Positions 18,700 to 26,416 of a DNA stretch of 37,629 bases are shown here, in pieces; within the stretch, counting starts at the first letter, position 1; each line of letters begins with the position of its first letter. The notes under the pieces were generated by a model. That model was given only the letters and a program-made list of their open reading frames with translations. It was not told where the DNA came from and did not search any database. The translations under genes were made by a program, and so were the position numbers. The stretch comes from CAYHWW01 sp964360145 (lineage in GTDB: Bacteria > Bdellovibrionota > UBA1018 > CAYHWW01), in contig CAYHWW010000016.1 of assembly GCA_964360145.1 (NCBI GenBank), positions 1 through 37,629 on the forward strand, read 5' to 3'.

Positions 18700-18718
18700 A
18701 TAAACAGGTATTGTTTAT
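18700..18718. promoter_or_regulatory. Inverted repeat in divergent promoter region (candidate operator)
   Basis: ATAAACA-GGTAT-TGTTTAT is a perfect 7-bp dyad in the 97-bp AT-rich spacer between the divergent HELAH and FecR-like genes. Its position suits a shared regulator of both; no regulator gene is adjacent. Confidence 0.4.
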
Positions 18719-18763
18719 ATTTCAGGGGTTGCAGCCGTACGAGCGGTCCCCCATCCTGGAGGT

Positions 18764-19591
18764 ATGGGTGTTTTTCTCGCCATCAGTCTCGCCGCCACCA
18801 GCCTCGCTTTTGCCGCTCCTCCCACCATCCGCAGCCATGAGGGGATCGTGCAGATCTGGCGCTCTGGCAAAGAAGTCCCCGCCGTCAAGTTCGACGACCC
18901 CGACTTCCGCCTCGTCCCCCGGGATCTCGTGCGGGTGGAGGAGGGGGCCGCCATACTCAATAGCACCGGTTTAGCCCTGCAGCTGGCCCCCCGCACGCTG
19001 CTGCAATGGGATGCCCCCGCCGCCGAGGGGCGCCCCGCCGTTGCGACCCTGCTCTTTGGCCACCTGCGGGTGGCCGCCGCCCCAGGCCGCCCGGGGGCGG
19101 GCTCCCCGGACGTGCTGCGGCTGCGCGTGCCCGGTGGCATGGTGGGCATGCGGGCCTTTGGCCGGGGCGGGGCGCGCTACCTCGCCCATGTGAGCCGCAC
19201 GGAGCAAGAATACTACGCTCGCATCGAAAAGGGCCCCAAGGCCGAGGGCGGTCTCCCCGAGGTGCGTGCTTTGGGTGACTTGCAGATCTTCCCCGAGCTC
19301 ATGACTCGGGTGGATGCCATCAGCGGTGATTTCGCATTCCGTCCAGATGAGGGCGCCGCTGTTCCCTTCCGCCAAGGGCAGTCCCTGGCCCTGGTGCGCC
19401 CAGGCAAGGTGATCAAAGAAGACGGAAGCCAGCATCGGCCCACGGCCCTGCCTGCTGTTACCAAGATCCCCGCGGATGAGCTGCTGAAGGTTTTGCGTGC
19501 CCTGGGGTGGGCCCAGCCCACGGCTGATCAGCCGAAGAAGGCTGAAAGCTCTGAAAGTTTGGAGTCAGAGCCAGAGTCCAAGAGCAACTGA
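18764..19591 (+). CDS. Exported FecR-like domain protein
   Basis: This 275-aa protein has a short signal peptide (MGVFLAISLAATSLAFAA) then a FecR-like beta pattern: SHEGIVQIWRSG, DLVRVEEGAAILNSTGLALQLAPRT, LLFGHLRV and a VGMRAF strand in the position of the family's VxGTxF. The C-terminal tail is acidic and serine-rich. GGAGG lies only one base from the ATG, which is unusually tight, yet no other in-frame start is available. Stand-alone exported FecR domains occur widely without the iron-sensing sigma factor, and none is seen here, so iron signalling should not be assumed. Its last 64 bases overlap, antisense, the 3' end of the DnaA-like gene. Confidence 0.7.
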   Translation: MGVFLAISLAATSLAFAAPPTIRSHEGIVQIWRSGKEVPAVKFDDPDFRLVPRDLVRVEEGAAILNSTGLALQLAPRTLLQWDAPAAEGRPAVATLLFGHLRVAAAPGRPGAGSPDVLRLRVPGGMVGMRAFGRGGARYLAHVSRTEQEYYARIEKGPKAEGGLPEVRALGDLQIFPELMTRVDAISGDFAFRPDEGAAVPFRQGQSLALVRPGKVIKEDGSQHRPTALPAVTKIPADELLKVLRALGWAQPTADQPKKAESSESLESEPESKSN

Positions 19592-20652
19592 GCCCGCTGT
19601 ACGCCGTGCAAAACCGATGAGTGGTCCCGCTTAAATAGCGCACCCAAGCGCTCAAGGCTCCACCCCTGACGGCGATGGAGGAGGAACATGGCGGTGACGC
19701 GCGCATGGGCCAGGCGACGCTCCCGGGATGGTGACATGAGCTTCGCCTTGGTGACGCCATAGGCCCGGGCGGTGCGTTCCAGCACGTCATCGGCGGCGTC
19801 CGTGCGCATTTCACCATGGAGTTGAAGCGCCGCGGTGACCGTGCTGCGGGTGTGGTTACGGCCCTTGGCATAGAGCCGCACGCAGGCTTCGCTCATTTCA
19901 CCGATGCTGCGACCAAATGCTTTGTGCAAAGCCACCCGGGCGCCGTCATCCAGGGCGAGACCCAGGCCCGCGCAGAGAAAGCTGATGGCGCCTTGAAGTT
20001 CGGTGGGGGCTGGTGCGCGCACCACTTCAATGCGGGCGGCGAGAAAGCGCCGTTTCAAGCGGTCGTCGAGCCGCGGTGAGTTTTTGGGAAGCTCGCTTGC
20101 AGCGAGCAACACGGGCTTGCCCCGGGTTTTCATGCGGTCGAGAACGAAGGAAAAATAGTATTGCAGCTCAGGGCAGTCCAAGAGCAGTTGGGCCTCGTCG
20201 ATGAGCAGGGCATCCGGCCCATCGCCGAAGGCCGCCACGAAGCGGGCTTTGCCGCGCCAGCTCTCTGTCCCCGTAAGGGCCAGGGCCAGGGTGGGGCCAT
20301 CGAGGCGCAGCACGTTCTCCGAGGGGCGTTTCAGGCGGATTTCCCGCTCCACGGCTTCCAGCATGTGGGTTTTTCCCATGCCTGGGGCCGCCACGATGAT
20401 GTTGAGGGCTGGAGCGCCATCAGCCACTTCTTTAGCGGCTCGCAACGCCGCCTCGTTAAAGGTGCCAGCAAAGAGCCCCGAGAAGGCCCGCAGCCCGGCC
20501 ACGGCTTCAAGACGCCGCTCCACTGGCATGGTCACTAGCCGTAGTGCCGTCTTTTTGGGGTGTCGGAGTTTTTTGGCGGGTGTCAGCGCGGGTAGAAAAG
20601 CTGGAGCAGGCCATGGAAGCGGGAGTTGGGTGCCAGTAAGCATGGCGAGCAT
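19528..20652 (-). CDS. Short DnaA-like AAA+ protein with DnaA-box-binding domain
   Basis: From the ATG at 20652 (ATG 20643 or TTG 20679 are alternatives) the product is 374 aa. The AAA+ part shows Walker A APGMGKTH at 89-96, Walker B ALLIDEAQ at 148-155 and a sensor-I strand VLLAASELPKN at 181-191. The C-terminal domain IV ends with FKRDHSSVLHGV at 340-351, the counterpart of DnaA's GRDHSTVLH signature that reads the DnaA box. Compared with DnaA (~450 aa), domain I and the linker II are missing, so the usual DnaB- and DiaA-contacting end is absent; Hda-type proteins lack domain IV instead. No dnaN, recF or cluster of DnaA boxes is nearby, so it is unlikely to be the chromosomal initiator. It may be a second DnaA acting as regulator or transcription factor. 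It is divergent from the PLP-enzyme gene by 91 bp. Confidence 0.87.
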   Translation of the reverse strand: MLAMLTGTQLPLPWPAPAFLPALTPAKKLRHPKKTALRLVTMPVERRLEAVAGLRAFSGLFAGTFNEAALRAAKEVADGAPALNIIVAAPGMGKTHMLEAVEREIRLKRPSENVLRLDGPTLALALTGTESWRGKARFVAAFGDGPDALLIDEAQLLLDCPELQYYFSFVLDRMKTRGKPVLLAASELPKNSPRLDDRLKRRFLAARIEVVRAPAPTELQGAISFLCAGLGLALDDGARVALHKAFGRSIGEMSEACVRLYAKGRNHTRSTVTAALQLHGEMRTDAADDVLERTARAYGVTKAKLMSPSRERRLAHARVTAMFLLHRRQGWSLERLGALFKRDHSSVLHGVQRAQLLLDSGSDSKLSELSAFFG

Positions 20653-20743
20653 CTCAGCAGTGGCGCGGCGGATGGTCAACCCCCCCCGGTTGTGAACCCT
20701 CCGTAAATTCAAGTTATTGATCAAAATCGACGGGGGGTATGGT

Positions 20744-22846
20744 ATGGCGCATCGCATCACAATGAAGGCACTTCGCGTCGTCCCCATCATTGGTTTCTTC
20801 CTTGGGCTCCTCATTGCCCCCTTGTCCTTCGCCGCGAAGCCTGATGTGCGCATCATCGCAGCCGCCCAGGTACCCGCCTTCATCGAAGGGCTTTTCCGCA
20901 CCGATGCCGTCAAGAAGCTCGCCACCACGCCGGGGCACCCCGTGCAGCAGCTCATCGAGCGCACGGCTCGCTTTCCGCTCTTTGTGTTCGCGCCCACGGA
21001 TCATCCCGCCTCCCGTTTGAACTTTACGGCCTACATGAGGCTTTTCGCCATGCGCAATGGCCAGTATTCGAACCCCCTCATCGCTGATCTCTATATTCTC
21101 CATGAGCTCAATCACATTTCCTCCATGCCCTATGGCCCCGTGACCAGCTACGACCAGTGGAACGAAAAGATGACTTTGAATGAGAAGGGGGCATCTCTTT
21201 TTTCGGAAGCCATCATCCATTTCATTTCTTCCGAGCTGCGTGGGGACATGGGTATCCCCGTGATCTGGGTGGATCGTTATCTTTCCAATAAACAGCCTCT
21301 GCGCACGGACATGACGAACCAGGAATTTTTCGCTCGCGAACCTGAGGCGTTCCGCGCCGCCTTGTTGGCGGACTTCCGCTCCATCGCAGGCAGGGCCTAC
21401 ACCACCCTGGACGCCACCGAGCGCCGCACTTGGATCTACGACCGCTCCAACCAGATCTGGGCCCAGTCTTATTGGCCCCGGGCCCAGGAAATCGAGTCCG
21501 AGATGGCGGGCTTCCAGACCCAAGCGGCCAGCGACCCCATGGCGGCGGCCGTTCGGCATCGGCAGTGGCTTTTGGATCACATGGATGACAACGGCATCCT
21601 TTTCGCCACGGAAGAGACGGCTTTTCATTCCATGTACAAGCGCCTGCCTCATGGTGTGTGGCAGGAGAACGAAGAGCAAATCGCCGTTGATATGGCCAAT
21701 CCCACGGATTGCCCGGAGTGTGTCGCCGCCGCGGGCCGCCTTGAGCAGCTCGCACGGCAGGGGCGGGTGGAACGCACGCCGCTCTTGCCCGTGGCCCAGC
21801 GTTTATTGAACCTCGGCATGGCTGGCACGGTGTATTCCTTTCCTTACCCGGAGACCCGTCATGTCACCCGTCAGTTATGGCGCGAGACAGACCCTGACGA
21901 GATTTTCGACGAAGCTTATACCCGGCGCCAGGACAGCGAGCACCGCGAGTTCATCGCGACGTTCAAGCAGTGGTCCGCCCCTGTGCTTCAGGGGCTCGAC
22001 GGCTATGCCCATGGTTATCCTTCCAACGGTTCTTCTGAAGCGATCAAAGACACCCTGGGTTGGCTGCGGGGGGAGAATCCTGAGCTCACCGTGCATATTT
22101 TTGAGGGCGAGTATGAAGGGGTGCCCGCCTACGCGGAAGGATTGCACATCAAGCTGAAGCGCCATCCCCGCACCGCCGCTGGCATCGCGGCACTTCGCTC
22201 CCTGGTGCGCCCCGGGGACGTGTTCTACTTGAGTCAGCCCTCAGGCATCGATGGCAATCTCTGGCCACTCTATGACCAGTTTATGCAAGAGACACAATCC
22301 ATGGGTCTCAAGGTGCTTATGGATCTGGCCTATGTGGGCACCGTGGCTCGGCCCTATGCCATCAACTTGAGTTATCCCCACATCGAAGCGGTATTCTTCA
22401 GCTTGTCAAAATCCTTCGGCACCTACTACCAGCGCATTGGCGGCGCCTTCACCCGCCGCCCCCAGCCCTTGCTTTACGGCAACATGTGGTTCAAGAACCT
22501 TTTGAGCCTGCGGGTGGGAACAGCGCTCATGGCGCAATACGATGTTTACCGCTTGCCGCGCCTCTATCAATGGGCCCAGTCCGCCGCCGTGCAGAGGGTT
22601 GCTTTGGCGACGGGCATGGCGCTGCGCCCCAGTGATGTGGTGCTCTTGGCCAATATACCAGCCCGCAGGGACGATGCAGTCGCCCAAGGCGATAACAGCA
22701 TGCTCTTCCGCGGTAGTGATGACGTGGGCTTTGTGCGCTACTGCCTCACGCCCCTCATGGATGTGCTCGTAAAGCGCTTCGGGACTTTTGTTGATACGGA
22801 TGAATGGCGTTGCAGGGGCATGTTGGAGCCGAAGCCCCAGCCTTAG
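20744..22846 (+). CDS. Exported fusion of HELNH-motif domain with PLP aminotransferase-like domain
   Basis: The ATG at 20744 follows a GGGGGG ribosome-site-like run by six bases and gives a 700-aa protein with a clear signal peptide (core PIIGFFLGLLIAPLSFAA). Residues ~30-300 include HELNH 120-124, with Glu147 and Glu155 (in LFSEAIIHF) as possible third ligands, resembling a gluzincin metalloprotease site. Residues ~410-690 resemble a fold-type I aminotransferase: GYPSNGSSEAI, a PSGIDGNLW stretch, Asp527 in DLAYVG (pyridine-N partner), Lys556 in SLSKSFG (Schiff base) and Arg665 in FVRYCLTP (carboxylate binding), so the key residues appear intact. PLP enzymes are normally cytoplasmic; export plus a protease-like partner is unusual. 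The substrate is unknown. It converges on the OPT gene with four bases between stops. Confidence 0.75.
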   Translation: MAHRITMKALRVVPIIGFFLGLLIAPLSFAAKPDVRIIAAAQVPAFIEGLFRTDAVKKLATTPGHPVQQLIERTARFPLFVFAPTDHPASRLNFTAYMRLFAMRNGQYSNPLIADLYILHELNHISSMPYGPVTSYDQWNEKMTLNEKGASLFSEAIIHFISSELRGDMGIPVIWVDRYLSNKQPLRTDMTNQEFFAREPEAFRAALLADFRSIAGRAYTTLDATERRTWIYDRSNQIWAQSYWPRAQEIESEMAGFQTQAASDPMAAAVRHRQWLLDHMDDNGILFATEETAFHSMYKRLPHGVWQENEEQIAVDMANPTDCPECVAAAGRLEQLARQGRVERTPLLPVAQRLLNLGMAGTVYSFPYPETRHVTRQLWRETDPDEIFDEAYTRRQDSEHREFIATFKQWSAPVLQGLDGYAHGYPSNGSSEAIKDTLGWLRGENPELTVHIFEGEYEGVPAYAEGLHIKLKRHPRTAAGIAALRSLVRPGDVFYLSQPSGIDGNLWPLYDQFMQETQSMGLKVLMDLAYVGTVARPYAINLSYPHIEAVFFSLSKSFGTYYQRIGGAFTRRPQPLLYGNMWFKNLLSLRVGTALMAQYDVYRLPRLYQWAQSAAVQRVALATGMALRPSDVVLLANIPARRDDAVAQGDNSMLFRGSDDVGFVRYCLTPLMDVLVKRFGTFVDTDEWRCRGMLEPKPQP

Positions 22847-22850
22847 GGCC

Positions 22851-25004
22851 TTAGCCCTTCAACCATTTGCCGCGGCCCACTTTATACATGAAGGCCGCCA
22901 CGCCGGCGAACACCGCCAGCGCCCAGCTATTGCTGCCCGCAAGCCGTGGCACCAGGGCGCTCATGTCGATGGCTTCAATGAATTTCGGCGCGAAGTTGGC
23001 GAAGGCCAGCGACACGCCACCGATGCTGGCGCCGGCGATGAGGCCCGAGGAGAGCAGCACTCCAGGGCTCGCATCCTCGTTCTCGTCGGGTTTCTTCTTT
23101 TTGGAGTTGTTGCGCTTATCCACTAGCCAGCGGATGGCGCCTCCAAAGAAAATAGGCGCGGACACGGATAGCGGCAGGTACACGCCCACGGCGAAGGGCA
23201 GCGAGGCCACACCGCAAAGCTCTAGCACCAACACGATGGAGATGCCCAAGAGGACGAGGCCCCAGGGCAGCTTGCGGGTCAGGATGCCATCGATGATGAG
23301 GGACATGAGCTGGGCTTTGGGAGCCACGAACTTCTCCACCACGCTGCCGTCATCGCGGGTTTTGAGGGTGCCGTTGATGCCGGGGTCCACGAGGTACTTG
23401 ATGTGGCCGCCATCATCGACAAAGTATTTACCGTTGGGGATGCCAGCGCGGGCTTCGCGCAGCCACAGCACGCGGTAGGCGGCGCCGTCCGACTGCGCTT
23501 CCACGCCGGTGAGTTTTTGGCGCTTCTCGGAGAGGTCAGTGCTGCTGAAGGTCACCGCGGGGTAGTCGCGCTTGGCGTAAATGGTCTTGGCTTTATTGAG
23601 GAGGTCCAGCGTGTAACCAATGACCAACGCCGAGGTCAGCGCCCCGATCAAAATCGCGATTTGCTGGGCCTTGGGCGTGCCACCCACGATGTAGCCGGTT
23701 TTCAGATCCTGGGACGTGGTGCCTCCGTTGGAGGCGGCGATGCACACGATGGCGGCGATGGTCAGCGCGGTCACCCGGTCGGTGGGGCTTGTCCACCCCA
23801 ATGCGAGAAAGATGAGGCTGGTGAAGAGCAGGGTTGCCACCGTCATCCCCGAGATGGGGTTGGAGCTGGAACCGATCTCACCGGTGAGGCGCGATGATAC
23901 GAGCACGAATAGGAAGCCGAAGACGATGATGAGGAGCGCACCCAGCAAGTTCATGTGCAGGGTGGGCAGCGCCCAGATCACGGCGATGAGGGCCGCGATG
24001 CCGCCAGCCACGACGGTGAAGGGGAGGTCGGTGTCCGTGCGGCCCAGGGCCAGGGCGGCGCCCTTGCCTGCGTTCTTCAGCCCGGCAAGGCCCGCCTTCG
24101 CTCCGTGCACGATGGTGGGCAGTGAACGGATCATGCTCACCACGCCCCCCGCGGCCACGGCGCCGGCGCCGATGTAGAGCACGTAGGATTTCCAGATATC
24201 GAAGGGCTCCATGGCGGAGATGAGTTTAGTGGCGGGGAAGAGAGGCGTGGTGAGGCCGCCGCCGAAGAGCTTGATGGCGGGGATGAGCACGAGCCAGCTC
24301 AAGATGCCGCCAGCCACGGTGATGGAGGCGATGCGGGGGCCGATGATGTAGCCCACGCCCATCATCTCGCTGGCCATGTCCGCGCCCACCTGGGCGCCTT
24401 TGAAGAACGTCAGCGGTGCTTCGGGGCTCACGGGCCAGAGGCGGAAGCCTTCACCGAAGACCTTGTGCGCAAGGCCCACGAAGAATCCCGCGAATACGGT
24501 TTTGGCGCTGGTGCCGCCTTTTTCACCGGCGATGAGCACTTCCGCGCAGGCGCGGCCCTCGGGGTACACCAAGGTCTCGTCCCCGCCGGCGATGAGCGCG
24601 CGACGCAGGGGGATCATCATGAGGATACCGATGAGGCCCCCCAGCACGGCGACGAGGAGCACCCGGGTGATTTCCATTTCAAAGCCCAGGATCATGAGGG
24701 CGGGCATGGTCACTGCCACGCCGAAGGCGATGGATTCGCCAGCGGACCCCGTAGTCTGCACGATGTTGTTTTCGAGGATGGTGGCTTTGCGCAGACCGAA
24801 GGTTTTCGAGAGGTACTTCAGCACCGTGATGGAAAGCACCGCCACGGGGATGGAGGCGCTCACCGTCATGCCCACTTTCAGCGCGAGATACAAAGAGGAG
24901 GCGCCGAAGATGATACCGAGGATCACGCCGAGGACCAGAGGGCCCGGGGTCAGCTCAGGGCGTTTATCTTTATCGGAAACGAAAGGCGTGTGGGTGGTTT
25001 GCAT
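22851..25004 (-). CDS. OPT-family oligopeptide/metal-chelate transporter
   Basis: The start at 25004 gives 717 aa beginning MQTTHTPFVSDKDKRPELT. Multiple membrane helices span the protein, with typical OPT-family segments: ASSLYLALKVGMTVSASIPVAV early on, NNIVQTTGSAGESIAFG, EGRACAEVL, and GGTTSQDLKTGYIVGGTPKAQQ in the second half. A soluble loop of about 120 residues follows LDLLNKAKTIY, as in bacterial members of this family. OPT proteins import small peptides or metal-siderophore complexes by proton coupling. A 14-aa longer or other start further up (to 25076) looks non-coding. No peptide-use operon surrounds it, so the substrate is open. Confidence 0.93.
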   Translation of the reverse strand: MQTTHTPFVSDKDKRPELTPGPLVLGVILGIIFGASSLYLALKVGMTVSASIPVAVLSITVLKYLSKTFGLRKATILENNIVQTTGSAGESIAFGVAVTMPALMILGFEMEITRVLLVAVLGGLIGILMMIPLRRALIAGGDETLVYPEGRACAEVLIAGEKGGTSAKTVFAGFFVGLAHKVFGEGFRLWPVSPEAPLTFFKGAQVGADMASEMMGVGYIIGPRIASITVAGGILSWLVLIPAIKLFGGGLTTPLFPATKLISAMEPFDIWKSYVLYIGAGAVAAGGVVSMIRSLPTIVHGAKAGLAGLKNAGKGAALALGRTDTDLPFTVVAGGIAALIAVIWALPTLHMNLLGALLIIVFGFLFVLVSSRLTGEIGSSSNPISGMTVATLLFTSLIFLALGWTSPTDRVTALTIAAIVCIAASNGGTTSQDLKTGYIVGGTPKAQQIAILIGALTSALVIGYTLDLLNKAKTIYAKRDYPAVTFSSTDLSEKRQKLTGVEAQSDGAAYRVLWLREARAGIPNGKYFVDDGGHIKYLVDPGINGTLKTRDDGSVVEKFVAPKAQLMSLIIDGILTRKLPWGLVLLGISIVLVLELCGVASLPFAVGVYLPLSVSAPIFFGGAIRWLVDKRNNSKKKKPDENEDASPGVLLSSGLIAGASIGGVSLAFANFAPKFIEAIDMSALVPRLAGSNSWALAVFAGVAAFMYKVGRGKWLKG

Positions 25005-25058
25005 GCCGTGAGGGTAACAGAGGATTCCCGGGTTGCAAACGGAGCATCCGAAACAGAA

Positions 25059-25076
25059 GTGGGCGCTAGCGCCCAC
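25059..25076. terminator. 18-bp perfect palindrome upstream of the OPT gene
   Basis: GTGGGCGCTAGCGCCCAC is self-complementary over its full length. It lies 55 bp before the OPT start codon and 200 bp beyond the stop of the minus-strand lipoprotein gene, so it could end that transcript or be an operator for the transporter. No T-run follows on either strand, so the terminator label is tentative. Confidence 0.35.
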
Positions 25077-25098
25077 GTATTATGTTTAAGCGAAGGTA

Positions 25099-25263
25099 TT
25101 TTCCCGCCAGGCGAGGCGCGACGACGAGTGAGCGACCAAGACGGGCTCATGCCCGTCGCGTGGAGCCACGAGGGTTTTTGGGCACGAGCCCAAAAACCGG
25201 TCAGCGCAGCTGTCGCGGAGCAGGATGCGTAGCGAACGCCAGCAACGAAGCCTGGCGGGAAAA
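25099..25263. repeat. Compound hairpin element bounded by a 14-bp inverted repeat
   Basis: The ends (25099-25112 and 25250-25263, TTTTCCCGCCAGGC and its complement) are perfect inverted repeats 137 bp apart. Inside are three more perfect hairpins: 25140-25157 (7-bp stem), 25159-25170 (5-bp stem) and 25173-25198 (11-bp stem, loop ACGA). The tips of the first and third (GGGCTCATGCCC and GGGCACGAGCCC) are near-inverted copies of each other. No coding frame is convincing. It fits a small non-autonomous repeat of MITE or REP type, or a structured RNA in the 3' region of the lipoprotein gene. It shares the short string GCAGGATGCG-like core with the element at 30406-30540. Confidence 0.6.
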
Positions 25264-25276
25264 GACCGAGCTTACG

Positions 25277-26152
25277 TTACCGAGCGCGGCTCGCGGCGCT
25301 GAAGCGATCTGCTAGGCCCTGGATTGCTGCATGGGAGCGATAGCGACCGGAGTCGCGGCCGCTTACGGCCAAGTCCGCGGTTACCGACTTGCCACCGATC
25401 CGCACGGAACGCCCGCTGTGGGCGGCCTGGATCAAATGACCGATTTCAGCGGAGCTGAGGGACATTGAAGAAGAAGACGTGCCGTATACGTTGCGCATCT
25501 CCACGGGGAGGAACGGGGTGATGTTGGTCCCCACGTAGATGCCGCCGGGGGAGAGCAGATTGCCGCTGCCATCCAGCTTGGGACCGAACATCACGATGCC
25601 AATGATGGCCCGACCTTGGTCGTCGTAGAACGAGTATTCCAAGCGCACCGAGGGGAAGTTCCGACCGATGGCGGAGATGATGGCCGCGACCCCTACGTAG
25701 AACTGGTTGCGGGTACCGAAATAAAAGTGCCAGCCCAGCTCGGGGATATTCGCCGGGGGGATGACCACGTCAACAACGGGGCCGCCCTGCCATACGGGGA
25801 AGGCGTCGCCGGTGGGGAGGCTGGTGACTTCCTGGTAGTTCACCCAGGATTCCCGCAGGAAGGTCGCCGTATTCAGGGTGAAACCGAAACCCAAGCCCGA
25901 CTGGGGGGATTCAGGGAGAACGTAGACGGAGCCGTAGTTCACGCCCTCAACAGTGATGGGGAAGTTGCCGCTCAAGCCGATGCCGAACTTTTGGCTCAGA
26001 CCCACCTGCATTTGCACGGTGTTGGCGGAGGGTACCGTCACTTGGAAGGTGGCTGGGTTAGGGCTTTGCCGACAGGCGGAGGTGGTCGCGGCGAGAGCCA
26101 TGGCTAAGACGCCGCAAGAGAGTTTTCGCCGTAAATTCAGCACTGATTTCAT
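25277..26152 (-). CDS. Outer-membrane-type lipoprotein of unknown function
   Basis: The start at 26152 has GGAGG eight bases upstream and a matched promoter. The 291-aa product has a lipoprotein signal (MKSVLNLRRK, then ATTSA-C with Cys27). The mature part is rich in glycine, aromatic and beta-type stretches (SVYVLPESPQSGLGFGFTL, WHFYFGTRNQFYVGVAAI), consistent with a beta-rich domain; no known family is recognised. Arg follows the lipid cysteine, so outer-membrane sorting is expected. The last ~15 codons (GLADRFSAASRAR) run up to the hairpin element, and their sequence differs in style from the rest; the C-terminus may have been rewritten by that insertion, which is inferred. Confidence 0.8.
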   Translation of the reverse strand: MKSVLNLRRKLSCGVLAMALAATTSACRQSPNPATFQVTVPSANTVQMQVGLSQKFGIGLSGNFPITVEGVNYGSVYVLPESPQSGLGFGFTLNTATFLRESWVNYQEVTSLPTGDAFPVWQGGPVVDVVIPPANIPELGWHFYFGTRNQFYVGVAAIISAIGRNFPSVRLEYSFYDDQGRAIIGIVMFGPKLDGSGNLLSPGGIYVGTNITPFLPVEMRNVYGTSSSSMSLSSAEIGHLIQAAHSGRSVRIGGKSVTADLAVSGRDSGRYRSHAAIQGLADRFSAASRAR

Positions 26153-26182
26153 TTGGTTGCCTCCAATTGTAAACATTTCTTT

Positions 26183-26211
26183 ATAATACACATTGTACCT
26201 GACTATTTCAA
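26183..26211 (-). promoter_or_regulatory. Promoter of the 25277-26152 lipoprotein gene
   Basis: On the minus strand TTGAAA (26206-26211) and TATTAT (26183-26188) have a 17-bp spacer, leaving a leader of about 25 nt that contains GGAGG before the ATG at 26152. The 265-bp divergent intergenic region 26153-26416 is locally AT-rich; I see no clear promoter for the plus-strand gene in it. Confidence 0.65.
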
Positions 26212-26416
26212 TCAAGAAATGTGAGCCCCATCAATAAAACTCATTGTTACAGTCGGTTGTGCATCGCGCCAGGCTGTCATTTTTTCATCCCGGCAGGGCT
26301 AGCCGGTATCAGGATGGGTCCAGTTTGCTGGTCAGATTGGGATAAAGCGCCTCACAAAGCGGCACGGCCCTTGCTCTGTGGTTATGATGATAGATGGAAG
26401 GAGCCATGGAGGCTTC

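Noticed and set aside
20714..21679. 321-codon minus-strand frame opposite the PLP-enzyme gene
   Set aside because: Low-complexity Gly/Arg/His composition and no family pattern; the plus-strand gene has signal peptide and catalytic motifs.
23116..23124. TTATCCACT, a near match to the DnaA box
   Set aside because: It is a single site inside the OPT coding region; no cluster, AT-rich unwinding region or origin genes accompany it.
24465..25232. Long open frame of 255 codons on the plus strand, opposite the OPT gene
   Set aside because: It is rich in Gly, His, Arg and Glu with no domain pattern, and lies antisense to a well-supported transporter; it is a product of high-GC codon bias.
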